Below are positions 25,301 through 33,521 of a stretch of DNA of 64,000 nucleotides, in pieces; position 1 is the first letter of the stretch; each line of letters starts with the position of its first letter. Origin of the DNA: Bacillus sp. S3 (GTDB lineage: Bacteria > Bacillota > Bacilli > Bacillales > Cytobacillaceae); assembly GCF_005154805.1 (NCBI RefSeq), contig NZ_CP039727.1:2601501-2665500 (forward strand), read 5' to 3'. The position numbers and the translations under genes are program-made. A model generated the notes under the pieces. The model did not search any database. It worked only from the letters and a program-made list of their open reading frames with translations, and was not told the origin of the DNA.

Positions 25301-26684
25301 TGATATCAAGCCTTTCATCGGTTTCCCAAGTGAAATCGGTTATGACGATGGCACAGCTGAAAATGCACGGGCCTTTTACGATGCCGGAAATGGCTGGGCG
25401 GTCAAAATGTCATTAGCAAAAGGCCACAAAAAAGCATTAGTGACGGGCGGATTGTTCCGTTTCTGGACATCGGAGTGGCCAGTTCCAGGCGGCACTGCCT
25501 TCAAAGTAGCCGTATATGACGCAACAGGCGTTGATGGTGCACCTGGTAAAAAACTTGCCGGCCCAATTGATGCGACAGCCCTTCGAAATGGGCAGTGGAC
25601 ACAGGTAGATTTAAGCAGCCACGGGATTCTTGTGGAAGGCGATTTCTATTTGGTTTACATCCAGGCAGATGTCAATACGAAATCACCTGGTTTGGCAACA
25701 GATGAAAATGGGACAAATGCGAAGCGCAGCTGGCAGTTGGTTGGCGGTGCATGGTCACCATCTCCGGAGGACGAAGGGAACTATATGATTCGTGCTGTGG
25801 TGGATTATGAAGTAACGGCACCAACGATCACCTCTCCTATCGATGGAACATTCACGAATGTTGAAACGGTAAACGTAAAGGGTGAAGCTGCACCAACGAC
25901 AAAGGTTCATATTTTTAATAAAGGCAAAGAAGTTGCAACAGTTGATACAAAGAATGATGGCACCTATGCTGTTGACGTGAAGCTGGCGAAGGGTGAAAAC
26001 CAATTAACGGCAAAAGCTTCGACATCACAAGGGATGACAGATGCATCCGCACCTGTAAAGGTCATTTTCGATGCTGATGCACCGGAATTAACAATTGGAG
26101 CTCCGACTGACGGAAGTAAAATAAATAAAGAAACCGTAACAGTTAGCGGAACAGTGGCAGATGACTACTTGAATTTCGTGCTGGTCAATGGCACGACAGC
26201 GAAAGTAGAGAATGGCAAATATTCCGCAAGAATTATGCTTGATGAAGGAAAAAATGCAATTAAAGTCACGGCCAAGGATCAGGCAGGAAACACAACCGAA
26301 AAATCAGTTAACGTGGATGTGGATTATACAGCCCCATTGATTTCAAATGTGAAGCCAGATGTTGATAAAACCTTGAAGAAAGGCGAAAGCGTAAAAATTG
26401 AGTTCAAAAGTGAGCCTGGCTTGAAGACATCTTTCTCTATTCATATGCCGCTGACACAAATGAATTCAACACTAGCAGCAAATGCAACAGAGCTTCCAAT
26501 GATGGAAGTATCACCGGGTAATTATGTTGGCTACTATACGGCTACGAAAGACATGGTTGCTGATGGTGCCGTGATTGAAGTGAAGGCAGTTGATTCCTTT
26601 AATAACGAATCAAGGCAAACAGCTGACGGAAAACTGTATATTAATGTTAAGAACAATGGCAAAGGAAAAGGTAATGGGAAATAA
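22368..26684 (+). CDS. bpr: Bacillopeptidase F-like secreted subtilase
   Basis: At 1438 residues the protein matches B. subtilis Bpr (1433). Order: signal peptide (to about 32), I9-type propeptide (about 50-170), and the S8 catalytic domain with Asp in GSIDTGVQWDHP, His in DDHGHGTHTTG and Ser in GTSMAGPHVS (about 200-510). Then come an Ig-like domain, an immune-inhibitor/MAM-like beta domain (FESNPDGWTSYG ... GWYLDDV), carboxypeptidase-regulatory-like repeats (GTVSGTITNQASGQPVAGATV), two or three further Ig-like modules, and a GKGKGNGK tail. It is an extracellular endoprotease, likely autoprocessed at both ends. The 320-bp leader has an operator-like palindrome; no clear promoter was identified. 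Confidence 0.94.
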   Translation: MKKKKKRLLSTLLTAVLVVPLLLQPQMSVNAATKGVSTSAKDQLPAPKQKVTKSLYKQFDDQDKVTFLIKMKEQVDSAKVAKNAEDKAKVQKATPAKTKSLKRNTIVSELKATAQETQSDVLAFLQEQEKAGKAKDVHSYYIVNAIAVTATEEVMEKAAAFAEVEKILPNETRQLFVPEKSTATAVQEPAAETTAIEWNIDRVGAPAVWEMGIDGSGVVIGSIDTGVQWDHPALKEKYRGYNQATGQTDHTYSWLDAVRGQATPYDDHGHGTHTTGTMVGSEPNGSNVIGVAPGAKWIAVKAFTAAGGTDADLLEAGEWMIAPGGNPDKAPDVINNSWGGGPGLDEWYRPMVQAWKAAEIFPEFSAGNTTLSNPGGPGSVANPANYPESFATGATDVNNKLGSFSLLGPSPYAEIKPEIAAPGVNIRSAVPGSSYEGGWNGTSMAGPHVSAAIALIKQANSNLTVDQLEQILQTTAIPLTDNTYPNSPNNGYGSGLLNVFDAVSSVVSGLGKLKGQVTKDGDDSEAPVLTHSQPATVFAGMPLTLEASAADNISVTDVSLQYQKQDGSWATVAAQRTSGDYKNGTYSVTIPGQEISGTTFAYKWKALDFGGNESVSEHSITVLPGITVGYAADFESNPDGWTSYGANDSWQWGVPTTGPGSAFSGEKVYATNLTGPYASKANASLQMPPIDLPEGNSYLQFKQWYELERNYDFGHVFVSTDGVNWVQKLRVNNLSNGWIDGEVDLSEYAGQRIYVAFNITTDGSVTKQGWYLDDVRLTNAPLAAPQKAELGDSSDKEESASDSVKKEKINPDQIAITMPEVKKEAAKEKAAPMLLPMQAQVTVIESGRSVNTNPANGSFEMTHASGTFTVIAEAYGYQSQTKSVTIEQDGEAAANFTLQELAKGTVSGTITNQASGQPVAGATVYIIEDAAVQPVQTDANGHFSITAYEGDYTLKVIAPHYYSQEVAIKLKGNMEQNFDIKPFIGFPSEIGYDDGTAENARAFYDAGNGWAVKMSLAKGHKKALVTGGLFRFWTSEWPVPGGTAFKVAVYDATGVDGAPGKKLAGPIDATALRNGQWTQVDLSSHGILVEGDFYLVYIQADVNTKSPGLATDENGTNAKRSWQLVGGAWSPSPEDEGNYMIRAVVDYEVTAPTITSPIDGTFTNVETVNVKGEAAPTTKVHIFNKGKEVATVDTKNDGTYAVDVKLAKGENQLTAKASTSQGMTDASAPVKVIFDADAPELTIGAPTDGSKINKETVTVSGTVADDYLNFVLVNGTTAKVENGKYSARIMLDEGKNAIKVTAKDQAGNTTEKSVNVDVDYTAPLISNVKPDVDKTLKKGESVKIEFKSEPGLKTSFSIHMPLTQMNSTLAANATELPMMEVSPGNYVGYYTATKDMVADGAVIEVKAVDSFNNESRQTADGKLYINVKNNGKGKGNGK

Positions 26685-26697
26685 AATATGAATGAAG

Positions 26698-26728
26698 GGG
26701 CACTGTGCTATGGCAGTGCTCTTTTTTT
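26698..26728 (+). terminator. Terminator of bpr
   Basis: GGCACTG pairs with CAGTGCTC around TGCTATGG, followed by seven Ts. Confidence 0.8.
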
Positions 26729-26824
26729 ATTTGTGATAACGGCTATTTTTATAATTTTATGAAGGATAGTCATGGGTTTTGTCGAATTGTATAATTAAAA
26801 CTATTATCCTAGTAAGCGGGGAAT

Positions 26825-28069
26825 ATGATGAACAGGTCGGGTCAAATTACACTGGTTCTAATTTCGGTCTTATTTACCACTTTCCAAAAGGTGTGGGATC
26901 ATCATCCATTTTTTTCAATAGACTTTTTTGTATTTACTCTGATTGCATGGGTGGTTGGCTGGCAATATGATAAAGCGCGTGATTTTGAAAAAAAGGCTCG
27001 CGCTAGTGAAGAAAGCTATAAAAAATTAATTGATTCATTGCCTGAGCCGGTCTATATTACGAGAGAACATAAAGTTCTTTATGCCAATCATGCTGCAGCC
27101 AGTCTGGTTGGAGCCGCCAATAAAGAAGAGGTAATCGGTAAAATGATTCTTGATTATATCGTTCCGGAGTATAAGGACCGTTTAATGGAACGATTTAAAC
27201 AAATAAAGAAGGAACAAAGTCCTGTCAACACAATCGAGTACAAAGCGAAACGGATAGATGGCTCGACATTCTTTTTTGAGGTATCGTCCTTGTTTATCGT
27301 ATATGGCGGCACAGAGGCAGTGCTTTCTATTGGGAAGGATATTACCGAACGGAAAGAACAGACCGAACGCTTGCTGCAAAAATCAGAAAAATTGGCACTG
27401 TTAGGACAAATGGCAGCAGGTATTGCTCATGAAATTCGAAATCCACTAACGTCTATAAAAGGATTCATCCAGTTATTTAAAGCGAACCAACAAAAAGAGG
27501 AATATTTTGATATTGTCTTAGCGGAACTTGATCGGATCAATACCATAGTGGGTGAATTCCTTGTACTCGCCAAACCAACTGCCGCCGTATATGTTGAAAA
27601 AGATGTAAAGATACTATTTCAGGATGTTGTGACCTTAATCGGCACTCAATCTATTTTAAATAATGTTGAAATCCTTGTTGACTTCGCCCCTGACTTGCCC
27701 ATGATTAGCTGTGAAGAAAATCAGTTGAAGCAAGTTTTTCTAAACCTGCTCAAAAATGCAATTGAAGCCATGCCTCATGGCGGTACTATTTATGTTCAGG
27801 TGGAGGAAAAGGAGGCAGGGAATATTTCGATAAAAATTATTGATGAGGGAGTTGGTATACCAAAGGAACGCCTCTCGACACTTGGCGAGCCTTTTTACAC
27901 CACGAAGGAAAAAGGAACTGGTCTCGGCCTAATGACCTGCTTTAAAATAATCGAAAGTCATTCTGGTGTATTAACGATTCATAGTAAAGTCAACGATGGA
28001 ACGACAATAGAAATTATTTTACCTACGATGAAACAGCCATTATTAAAAAAGGAACTTAGTTATATGTAA
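26825..28069 (+). CDS. Membrane PAS sensor histidine kinase, sporulation-kinase-like
   Basis: The 414-residue protein has one or two N-terminal membrane helices (about 8-48), a PAS domain (about 63-180, ending AVLSIGKDITERKEQ), a HisKA domain with H-box AHEIRNPLTSIKGF (about 200), and an ATPase domain with N-box LKNAIEAM, DEGVGIP, FYTTKEKGTGLGL. The layout and H-box are those of the KinA-KinE family that feeds the Spo0A phosphorelay. No response regulator gene is adjacent, again typical of such orphan kinases. The exact orthologue is unclear; KinC has a comparable size and anchor. ATG at 26825 or 26828. Confidence 0.88.
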   Translation: MMNRSGQITLVLISVLFTTFQKVWDHHPFFSIDFFVFTLIAWVVGWQYDKARDFEKKARASEESYKKLIDSLPEPVYITREHKVLYANHAAASLVGAANKEEVIGKMILDYIVPEYKDRLMERFKQIKKEQSPVNTIEYKAKRIDGSTFFFEVSSLFIVYGGTEAVLSIGKDITERKEQTERLLQKSEKLALLGQMAAGIAHEIRNPLTSIKGFIQLFKANQQKEEYFDIVLAELDRINTIVGEFLVLAKPTAAVYVEKDVKILFQDVVTLIGTQSILNNVEILVDFAPDLPMISCEENQLKQVFLNLLKNAIEAMPHGGTIYVQVEEKEAGNISIKIIDEGVGIPKERLSTLGEPFYTTKEKGTGLGLMTCFKIIESHSGVLTIHSKVNDGTTIEIILPTMKQPLLKKELSYM

Positions 28070-28172
28070 AAGTGTTAATTGGAAAAAATATTCCATTGTT
28101 CTCTGCTCAAACTTTAATATATTATAATCCTAGCAATTGAAACAATTAATAGTTTCGGAGGGATCAATTATA

Positions 28173-29918
28173 TTGAAAAAAATCATGCTTGTTGCCGTGG
28201 TTTTTACATTGTTATTTTCTCTAATTCCTTTAAAATATGGTCATGCGCAGCAATCTGAGCCGATTGTTAATGTTAAGCTTGTCAATTATTTAGGCAATAA
28301 AACGCAACTTTCATTAAAGCCGACTGGTGATTATATTATTAATGGATCCGATCTTTCCTTAAGCTCTCAGAATACTTATCTATTAAAAACGGAAAATGGA
28401 AGATTATCATTGTATAAAGATAATCTTTTATTGAATTCATTTGATACTTTTTCTGTAACACCTGTACAAGCTGAAGGTCAGCTGTTCATTAATGACCGGG
28501 GATATTTAGGCAGTTTTAAATTTGTTGTGGAAAACAATCAATTTGTACGTCCCATCAATTCAGTCAAAATGGAGAACTATTTAAAAGGGGTTGTTCCCAT
28601 TGAAATGTATCCTTCCTGGGAAATTGAAGCATTAAAAACACAAGCTGTTGCCGCTCGAACGTATGCGATGGGTTATTTAAACAGCGATGTCATTAATGAT
28701 ACCATTTCATACCAGGTTTATGGCGGATATGTTTGGACAACGAATACCTCCAAAGCAGTAGATGCGACACAGGGTCAGGTTGCCCAATACAACGGCCGGT
28801 TAATTGACGCCGTTTATTCTGCTAGCAACGGCGGTATGACAGAAAGTAATGCAAATGCATGGGGGAATACAGCCGTCCCTTATTTAACCATCAAACCAGA
28901 CTCGTACGATCCCAAAAAGGTTTGGAACTTTTCCCTTCATCAAACGCAAATCGATCTAACCACAAAAGATTTGGCGAACCCTACTTCCTGGTGGACTGAA
29001 ACAAACGAAGCAGATGCAACCATTACTACTAATATTAAAATGTGGTTAAACAAAAATGGTTATGCAAATAAAGATATTAAAATTGTTTCCATTCCTGAAT
29101 TTTCATTATCCGGTATAGCTTCTGGCGGCCGTGTCAGCAAAGGTAACGTAACTTTGGAGTTTTTTGTAAAGGATAAAATGGATGCAGATGGAAAATTAGC
29201 TTTGCAGCATGTTTCATTATCAAATTTAAGTGCATCCACCATCCGGAATATGATTGGTGGACGGGTTATGTTGAGTCTGTTGGTGGATAGTGTGAATACC
29301 GAAAATAATCTCATTACGGTTAAAGGCTTTGGAGATGGTCATGGTGTTGGTATGAGTCAATGGGGTGCTCAGAACATGGCAAAAGCAGGTAAATCTTACG
29401 AGGACATTCTAAAGTTTTATTATACTGGGATTTCCATTGTTAAAATATATGATGTATCTCATTCAACACCACAAACTCCAATTCAACAACAACATGGCTG
29501 GGTATACACAAATGGCAAGTGGTCCTATTTTAATTCCACTGGTTCAAAGGCAACCGGCTGGTTAAAGGATGCTAATCAGTGGTATTACTTAAACCAATAT
29601 GGTGAGATGCTTACAGGCTGGCAAATGGCGGGCGGAAAATGGTACTTCCTTAAATCAAACGGGGCGATGGCAACGGGTTGGTTGAAGGATCAAAACAAAT
29701 GGTACTTCTTAACCTCTTCCGGAGCGATGGCAACGGGTTGGCTGAAGGATCAAAACAAATGGTACTTCTTAACTTCATCCGGTGCGATGGCGACCGGCTG
29801 GATTTTCGTCCAAGGGAAGTGGTACTATTTATCCGGCAGCGGTGCAATGGTTACAGGCTGGCAAAAAGTTGGCAGCAAATCGTACCTATTCCATTCTAGC
29901 GGGTATTGGATTCGTTAA
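28173..29918 (+). CDS. SpoIID/LytB-domain protein with seven cell-wall-binding repeats
   Basis: After a signal peptide (KKIMLVAVVFTLLFSLIPL, cut near GHAQQ) the 581-residue protein has the SpoIID/LytB domain (about 130-420). Signatures are MENYLKGVVPIEMYPSWEIEALKTQAVAARTYA (with the essential Glu of lytic transglycosylases) and the GFGDGHGVGMSQWGA motif. The last 140 residues are seven 20-residue repeats of the GW..(N/G)KWYFL choline-binding type. TTG at 28173 follows CGGAGGG and is preferred to the in-frame TTG at 28137. Possible role: trimming stripped glycan strands, as SpoIID does, while held on the wall. Wall-repeat fusion to SpoIID is not the B. subtilis LytB layout. Confidence 0.88.
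   Translation: MKKIMLVAVVFTLLFSLIPLKYGHAQQSEPIVNVKLVNYLGNKTQLSLKPTGDYIINGSDLSLSSQNTYLLKTENGRLSLYKDNLLLNSFDTFSVTPVQAEGQLFINDRGYLGSFKFVVENNQFVRPINSVKMENYLKGVVPIEMYPSWEIEALKTQAVAARTYAMGYLNSDVINDTISYQVYGGYVWTTNTSKAVDATQGQVAQYNGRLIDAVYSASNGGMTESNANAWGNTAVPYLTIKPDSYDPKKVWNFSLHQTQIDLTTKDLANPTSWWTETNEADATITTNIKMWLNKNGYANKDIKIVSIPEFSLSGIASGGRVSKGNVTLEFFVKDKMDADGKLALQHVSLSNLSASTIRNMIGGRVMLSLLVDSVNTENNLITVKGFGDGHGVGMSQWGAQNMAKAGKSYEDILKFYYTGISIVKIYDVSHSTPQTPIQQQHGWVYTNGKWSYFNSTGSKATGWLKDANQWYYLNQYGEMLTGWQMAGGKWYFLKSNGAMATGWLKDQNKWYFLTSSGAMATGWLKDQNKWYFLTSSGAMATGWIFVQGKWYYLSGSGAMVTGWQKVGSKSYLFHSSGYWIR
29496..29915 (+). repeat. Seven 60-bp coding repeats
   Basis: Each unit encodes 20 residues starting GW. 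Units 4 and 5 (29676-29795) are nearly identical in DNA, encoding the same amino acids, which indicates recent duplication or gene conversion. The repeat number may vary between strains. Confidence 0.9.
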
Positions 29919-29938
29919 CTTTATACGATCGATTCGTT

Positions 29939-29977
29939 ACAGACTCTGCAATTCTGTGGGGTCTGTTTCTTTTTTTG
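29939..29977 (+). terminator. Terminator of the SpoIID-domain gene
   Basis: ACAGACTC (29939-29946) pairs with GGGTCTGT (29959-29966), then TTCTTTTTTTG. Confidence 0.75.
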
Positions 29978-30077
29978 TTAAAACCCACATAAATTAAAGG
30001 GATATTTTGCTATAATGATAGATGCGGGAAAATATACATGTAAATAAAAGGAATTTTTTTCGGTGTAGGAGGATTTT

Positions 30078-31421
30078 ATGGGGAAAAATAGATATGTATT
30101 TTGGGGGCTTGTCATTACCACCCTCATTTCGGCGCTCGATGCCAATATTATGCAGACAGCAAGTCCAACTATTGTCAAACAGCTTGGCGGAATGGAGCTT
30201 TTTGCTTGGATTTTTGTTGTCTATATGCTCGCAAGTACTGTAACGGTTCCACTTTATGGGAAATTATCGGATATGTATGGCCGGAAAAAGCTGCTAATGA
30301 TTGCAGTAGGATTATTTACGATAGGGTCCATCCTTTGTGGTCTCGCGGACTCGATGGTGATGCTGGTGGTGTACAGAGGAATACAAGGACTTGGAGCTGG
30401 CGGAATGATTCCGCTCTCCATGATCATCGTCGGCGATTTATTCACGATAGAGAAACGAGGCAAAATTCAAGCGGTGTTTAGCACAATCTGGGCGATTTCC
30501 TCAATTATAGGGCCTGTGTTAGGATCCTTTTTTGTGGAAGCTCTGACATGGAGATGGATTTTCTTTATCAATATCCCGATTGGTATTGCCACGGTTCTTT
30601 GTTTACTCCCTTATAAGGAAAATATGGTATTTAAAAAGACTCACATTGACTATAAAGGGTTTTTCCTATTCGGGATTTCCATTACCCTTTTATTGCTTTC
30701 GACAAGTGTAAGGCAGCCTTTATGGTATCTTGTTTTTGGATTGCTGGGCTTAATCATTTTTGCTTTAGTTGAAAGGAAAGAAGCGCATCCCTTTCTTCCT
30801 GTTTCTTTATTTAAAAATAAAGGAATCTTGAGGACCAATCTTTTTATGCTCGTTTACTGTCTTTCTTTTTTTGGCACATCGAACTTTATTCCATTGTTTT
30901 TACAAGAAGGCTCTGGTATGAGTATTTATAAAAGTGGATTAATTCTGTTAAGTATTGCGATGGGCTGGATGTTTGGCAGTACACCAGCGGGAAAATGGAT
31001 TATCCGCTATGGTTATAAAATCTTGTTTATTATTGGCAGCTTCATTACGGCTGTTTCCGGTTTTGCCCTTTATTTTTTCATCGAGGATATTTCGTACCTC
31101 GGCTTGTTCCTGATTTTGACTGTTCAAGGGGTTTCCTTTGGATTATTATTTGCGGTCGGGACCATTGCTTCGCAAGAATTTGCCGAATCCCATATCAAGG
31201 GAATGTCCACCTCACTGCAGATTTTTCTTCGTAATATTGGAACTTCAATTGGGGTTACCATAATGGGTTTACTGATCAATCAGGCGGCGAACGTTGTCAT
31301 CGGAATGAAAAATGTGTTTCTTTATGCCTTTTGTTTAAGTTTGGTTACAGTTGCCTTAAGCTTTTTCATTCCGGCGAAAACCGAGGCAGTGACCGAAGGC
31401 AGCCCACAGCCCGTTTCATAA
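30078..31421 (+). CDS. MFS drug transporter, DHA2-like
   Basis: The 447-residue protein has 12 or more predicted helices with the MFS loop motif GKLSDMYGRKKLL (about 65-77) and GIQGLGAGGMIPLSM, typical of EmrB/QacA-type proton antiporters. The early acidic residue in SALDANIMQTASPTI is also the DHA2 pattern. Substrate unknown. ATG follows GTAGGAGG. No regulator gene of the TetR or MarR kind is next to it. Confidence 0.88.
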   Translation: MGKNRYVFWGLVITTLISALDANIMQTASPTIVKQLGGMELFAWIFVVYMLASTVTVPLYGKLSDMYGRKKLLMIAVGLFTIGSILCGLADSMVMLVVYRGIQGLGAGGMIPLSMIIVGDLFTIEKRGKIQAVFSTIWAISSIIGPVLGSFFVEALTWRWIFFINIPIGIATVLCLLPYKENMVFKKTHIDYKGFFLFGISITLLLLSTSVRQPLWYLVFGLLGLIIFALVERKEAHPFLPVSLFKNKGILRTNLFMLVYCLSFFGTSNFIPLFLQEGSGMSIYKSGLILLSIAMGWMFGSTPAGKWIIRYGYKILFIIGSFITAVSGFALYFFIEDISYLGLFLILTVQGVSFGLLFAVGTIASQEFAESHIKGMSTSLQIFLRNIGTSIGVTIMGLLINQAANVVIGMKNVFLYAFCLSLVTVALSFFIPAKTEAVTEGSPQPVS

Positions 31422-31430
31422 TTACCTTTG

Positions 31431-31462
31431 AAAGACTGAACACTTGTTCAGTCTTTCTTTTG
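31431..31462 (+). terminator. Terminator of the MFS gene
   Basis: AAAGACTGAAC (31431-31441) pairs exactly with GTTCAGTCTTT (31446-31456), then CTTTT. Confidence 0.85.
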
Positions 31463-31551
31463 CATTGGTATCGTTTCCCCATGCAAATTGAGGAGGCAAT
31501 TAGAGAATACTATTTTTTATAAAAAGGTTCTCTAAGAAAGAGGTTTACGCG

Positions 31552-33480
31552 TTGGGTAAAATAGGTTATTCGTTACCGCTATTCAAGTTTGTCAAGCAGG
31601 CATTAGAAATTAAAAAGAATCCTTTTCCATGGGAAAAAGCGATTTGCGCTGGTTTTTGTGCAGCCATCCCGGCATTCATTGGTTTGCTTACCGGAAATTT
31701 AGCTTACGGAATGCAGGCAGGGATTGGCGGCTTTACCTACCTCTATGTATTTAATGAACCCTATGCCCAAAGGGCGAAAAAACTGTTTTGGGTGATGATT
31801 GGCTTGAGTCTTTCCGTAGGGATTGGGACCCTTCTGGCTCCGCACCCGTTTTTATCATCTTTGATGCTTGGCTTGATTGGATCAGTCGCGACCTTTATTT
31901 TTGGAGCACTAAAAATTCCAGGTCCGGCAGCGGTTTTTTTCGTTTTATGTTTTGCGATGACCTCAGGAATGCCGATTGACCCAACACTTGCTCCGATAAG
32001 AGCGGGTCTTGTTTTATTGGGTGGGCTGCTTTCATGGGTAATTGGAATGGCGGGCTGGCTTTTTCATCCTCATGCACCTGAATTGAGGGCAGTAAGAAAA
32101 GTTTATCTGGAGCTTGCCTGCTTTTTAGACGCTATTGGGACGCAAGACTATAATCAAGCAAGGCATCGAACCGTGATGCAGATGAAGACGACGGATGATA
32201 TTCTATTAGCGGGGCATATTACGTGGCGAACTACGGATGTATATAACCGGTTACTTTTGTTAAATCATCATGCCAATGATATCTTTTTACATGTTATCGA
32301 ACGTTTTTCCGAATCGTGCGGAAAGCTGCCGCCGGAATTAGCGGCAGCTGTCAGGGGGATTGTCGATTCAATTGATGACAAACAGACCAAGCTTCCTAAA
32401 GTTCGCCAGCCTGAAGAAAGAAATGAAGCGATCGACCAATTGTTTCGTAAGATCTTTGATGCTGATGCCATCCTGAATGAACCAGTTTCGAAAATCAATC
32501 AAGAAATAATCATTTTTAAGCGTCCCATTATGACGGTATTTGGCGGGGCTTTTGACAAGAATTCGGTTGTCTTTCTTTCTGCTGCCCGCTACGGTACCAT
32601 CCTTGCCATTGCAGCGATTGTTGCCTATTCATTTGAATTTTACCGCTCCTACTGGATTCCCTTATCCTGTGCGGCCGTAATGCTTGGATCCACCATTATT
32701 TCTACCTTTCATCGCGCAATACAAAGGACATTAGGAACGATTATTGGCATATTGACTGCAAGTATCATCCTTTCAGCAAAACCTCATGGGATTTTTATTG
32801 TGTTGATCATCTTTACACTAACAACCTTAACAGAGCTTTATATTGTTAGGAATTACGCGCTTGCAGCGATGTTCATCACTCCGAATGCCTTGTTAATCGC
32901 CGAAAGCTCGACACACTTACATAAGCTGTCCATTTTTGCCACAGCTAGGATTACAGATGTGTTAATTGGCTGCGGTATCGGGTTATTTGGGACCTATCTA
33001 ACGGGAAGAAGGTCAGCTTCTAGCAGACTCCCACATGCAATATCGAAAACAATCCGAAGCCAGATGCAATTTGTACAAGTGTTATTTACAGGGCAATTGA
33101 ATGATTTTCCATTTGAAAAAATCCCGGATCAGAGCAAAATGCATACAAATTTTGATAATTTAAAAATTATCTATACAACAGCATTAGGAGAACTTCCACA
33201 TAATAAAGCTGCTTTAGGGAGGCTTTGGCCTGCCATCTTTTCAATGGAACAGTTGAGGTTTTATCTAGACGCTTGTTTAAGACGCGAGGACCGGCCCATC
33301 CTTTCCGATGAAAGCCTTGCCCGATTATTATTGATTTTTGAATCAATGGCAAGCGCAGTAGAACATAAACAGCCCGTAGTGAAAAGGATGGTCCCTGAAA
33401 TAACGGGATTCCCAAAAATTCAACAAGAAATAGCAGACTTGCAAAACGCCTTGAGCGTGAAAAATGTCAATAAACAGTAA
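31552..33480 (+). CDS. FUSC-family membrane protein, 642 aa
   Basis: An N-terminal set of about five helices (25-175) with IGGFTYLYVFNEP and a second set (about 345-480) with YWIPLSCAAVMLGSTI bracket a soluble region; a cytoplasmic tail follows. This two-block arrangement is that of FUSC/YccS/aromatic acid exporter-like proteins. The second block carries the conserved RNYALAAMFITPNAL. Cargo is unknown. TTG at 31552 follows AAAGAGG. The next gene (AraC-type) begins 41 bp downstream on the same strand and may be co-transcribed. Confidence 0.83.
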   Translation: MGKIGYSLPLFKFVKQALEIKKNPFPWEKAICAGFCAAIPAFIGLLTGNLAYGMQAGIGGFTYLYVFNEPYAQRAKKLFWVMIGLSLSVGIGTLLAPHPFLSSLMLGLIGSVATFIFGALKIPGPAAVFFVLCFAMTSGMPIDPTLAPIRAGLVLLGGLLSWVIGMAGWLFHPHAPELRAVRKVYLELACFLDAIGTQDYNQARHRTVMQMKTTDDILLAGHITWRTTDVYNRLLLLNHHANDIFLHVIERFSESCGKLPPELAAAVRGIVDSIDDKQTKLPKVRQPEERNEAIDQLFRKIFDADAILNEPVSKINQEIIIFKRPIMTVFGGAFDKNSVVFLSAARYGTILAIAAIVAYSFEFYRSYWIPLSCAAVMLGSTIISTFHRAIQRTLGTIIGILTASIILSAKPHGIFIVLIIFTLTTLTELYIVRNYALAAMFITPNALLIAESSTHLHKLSIFATARITDVLIGCGIGLFGTYLTGRRSASSRLPHAISKTIRSQMQFVQVLFTGQLNDFPFEKIPDQSKMHTNFDNLKIIYTTALGELPHNKAALGRLWPAIFSMEQLRFYLDACLRREDRPILSDESLARLLLIFESMASAVEHKQPVVKRMVPEITGFPKIQQEIADLQNALSVKNVNKQ

Positions 33481-33521
33481 TGCTAAAAAAGTGAAAGAGA
33501 GATTTGATTGAGGTGAATGGG

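Noticed and set aside
26779-26970. Forward frame overlapping the start of the histidine kinase
   Set aside because: Different frame, largely inside the kinase N-terminus and without its own ribosome site.
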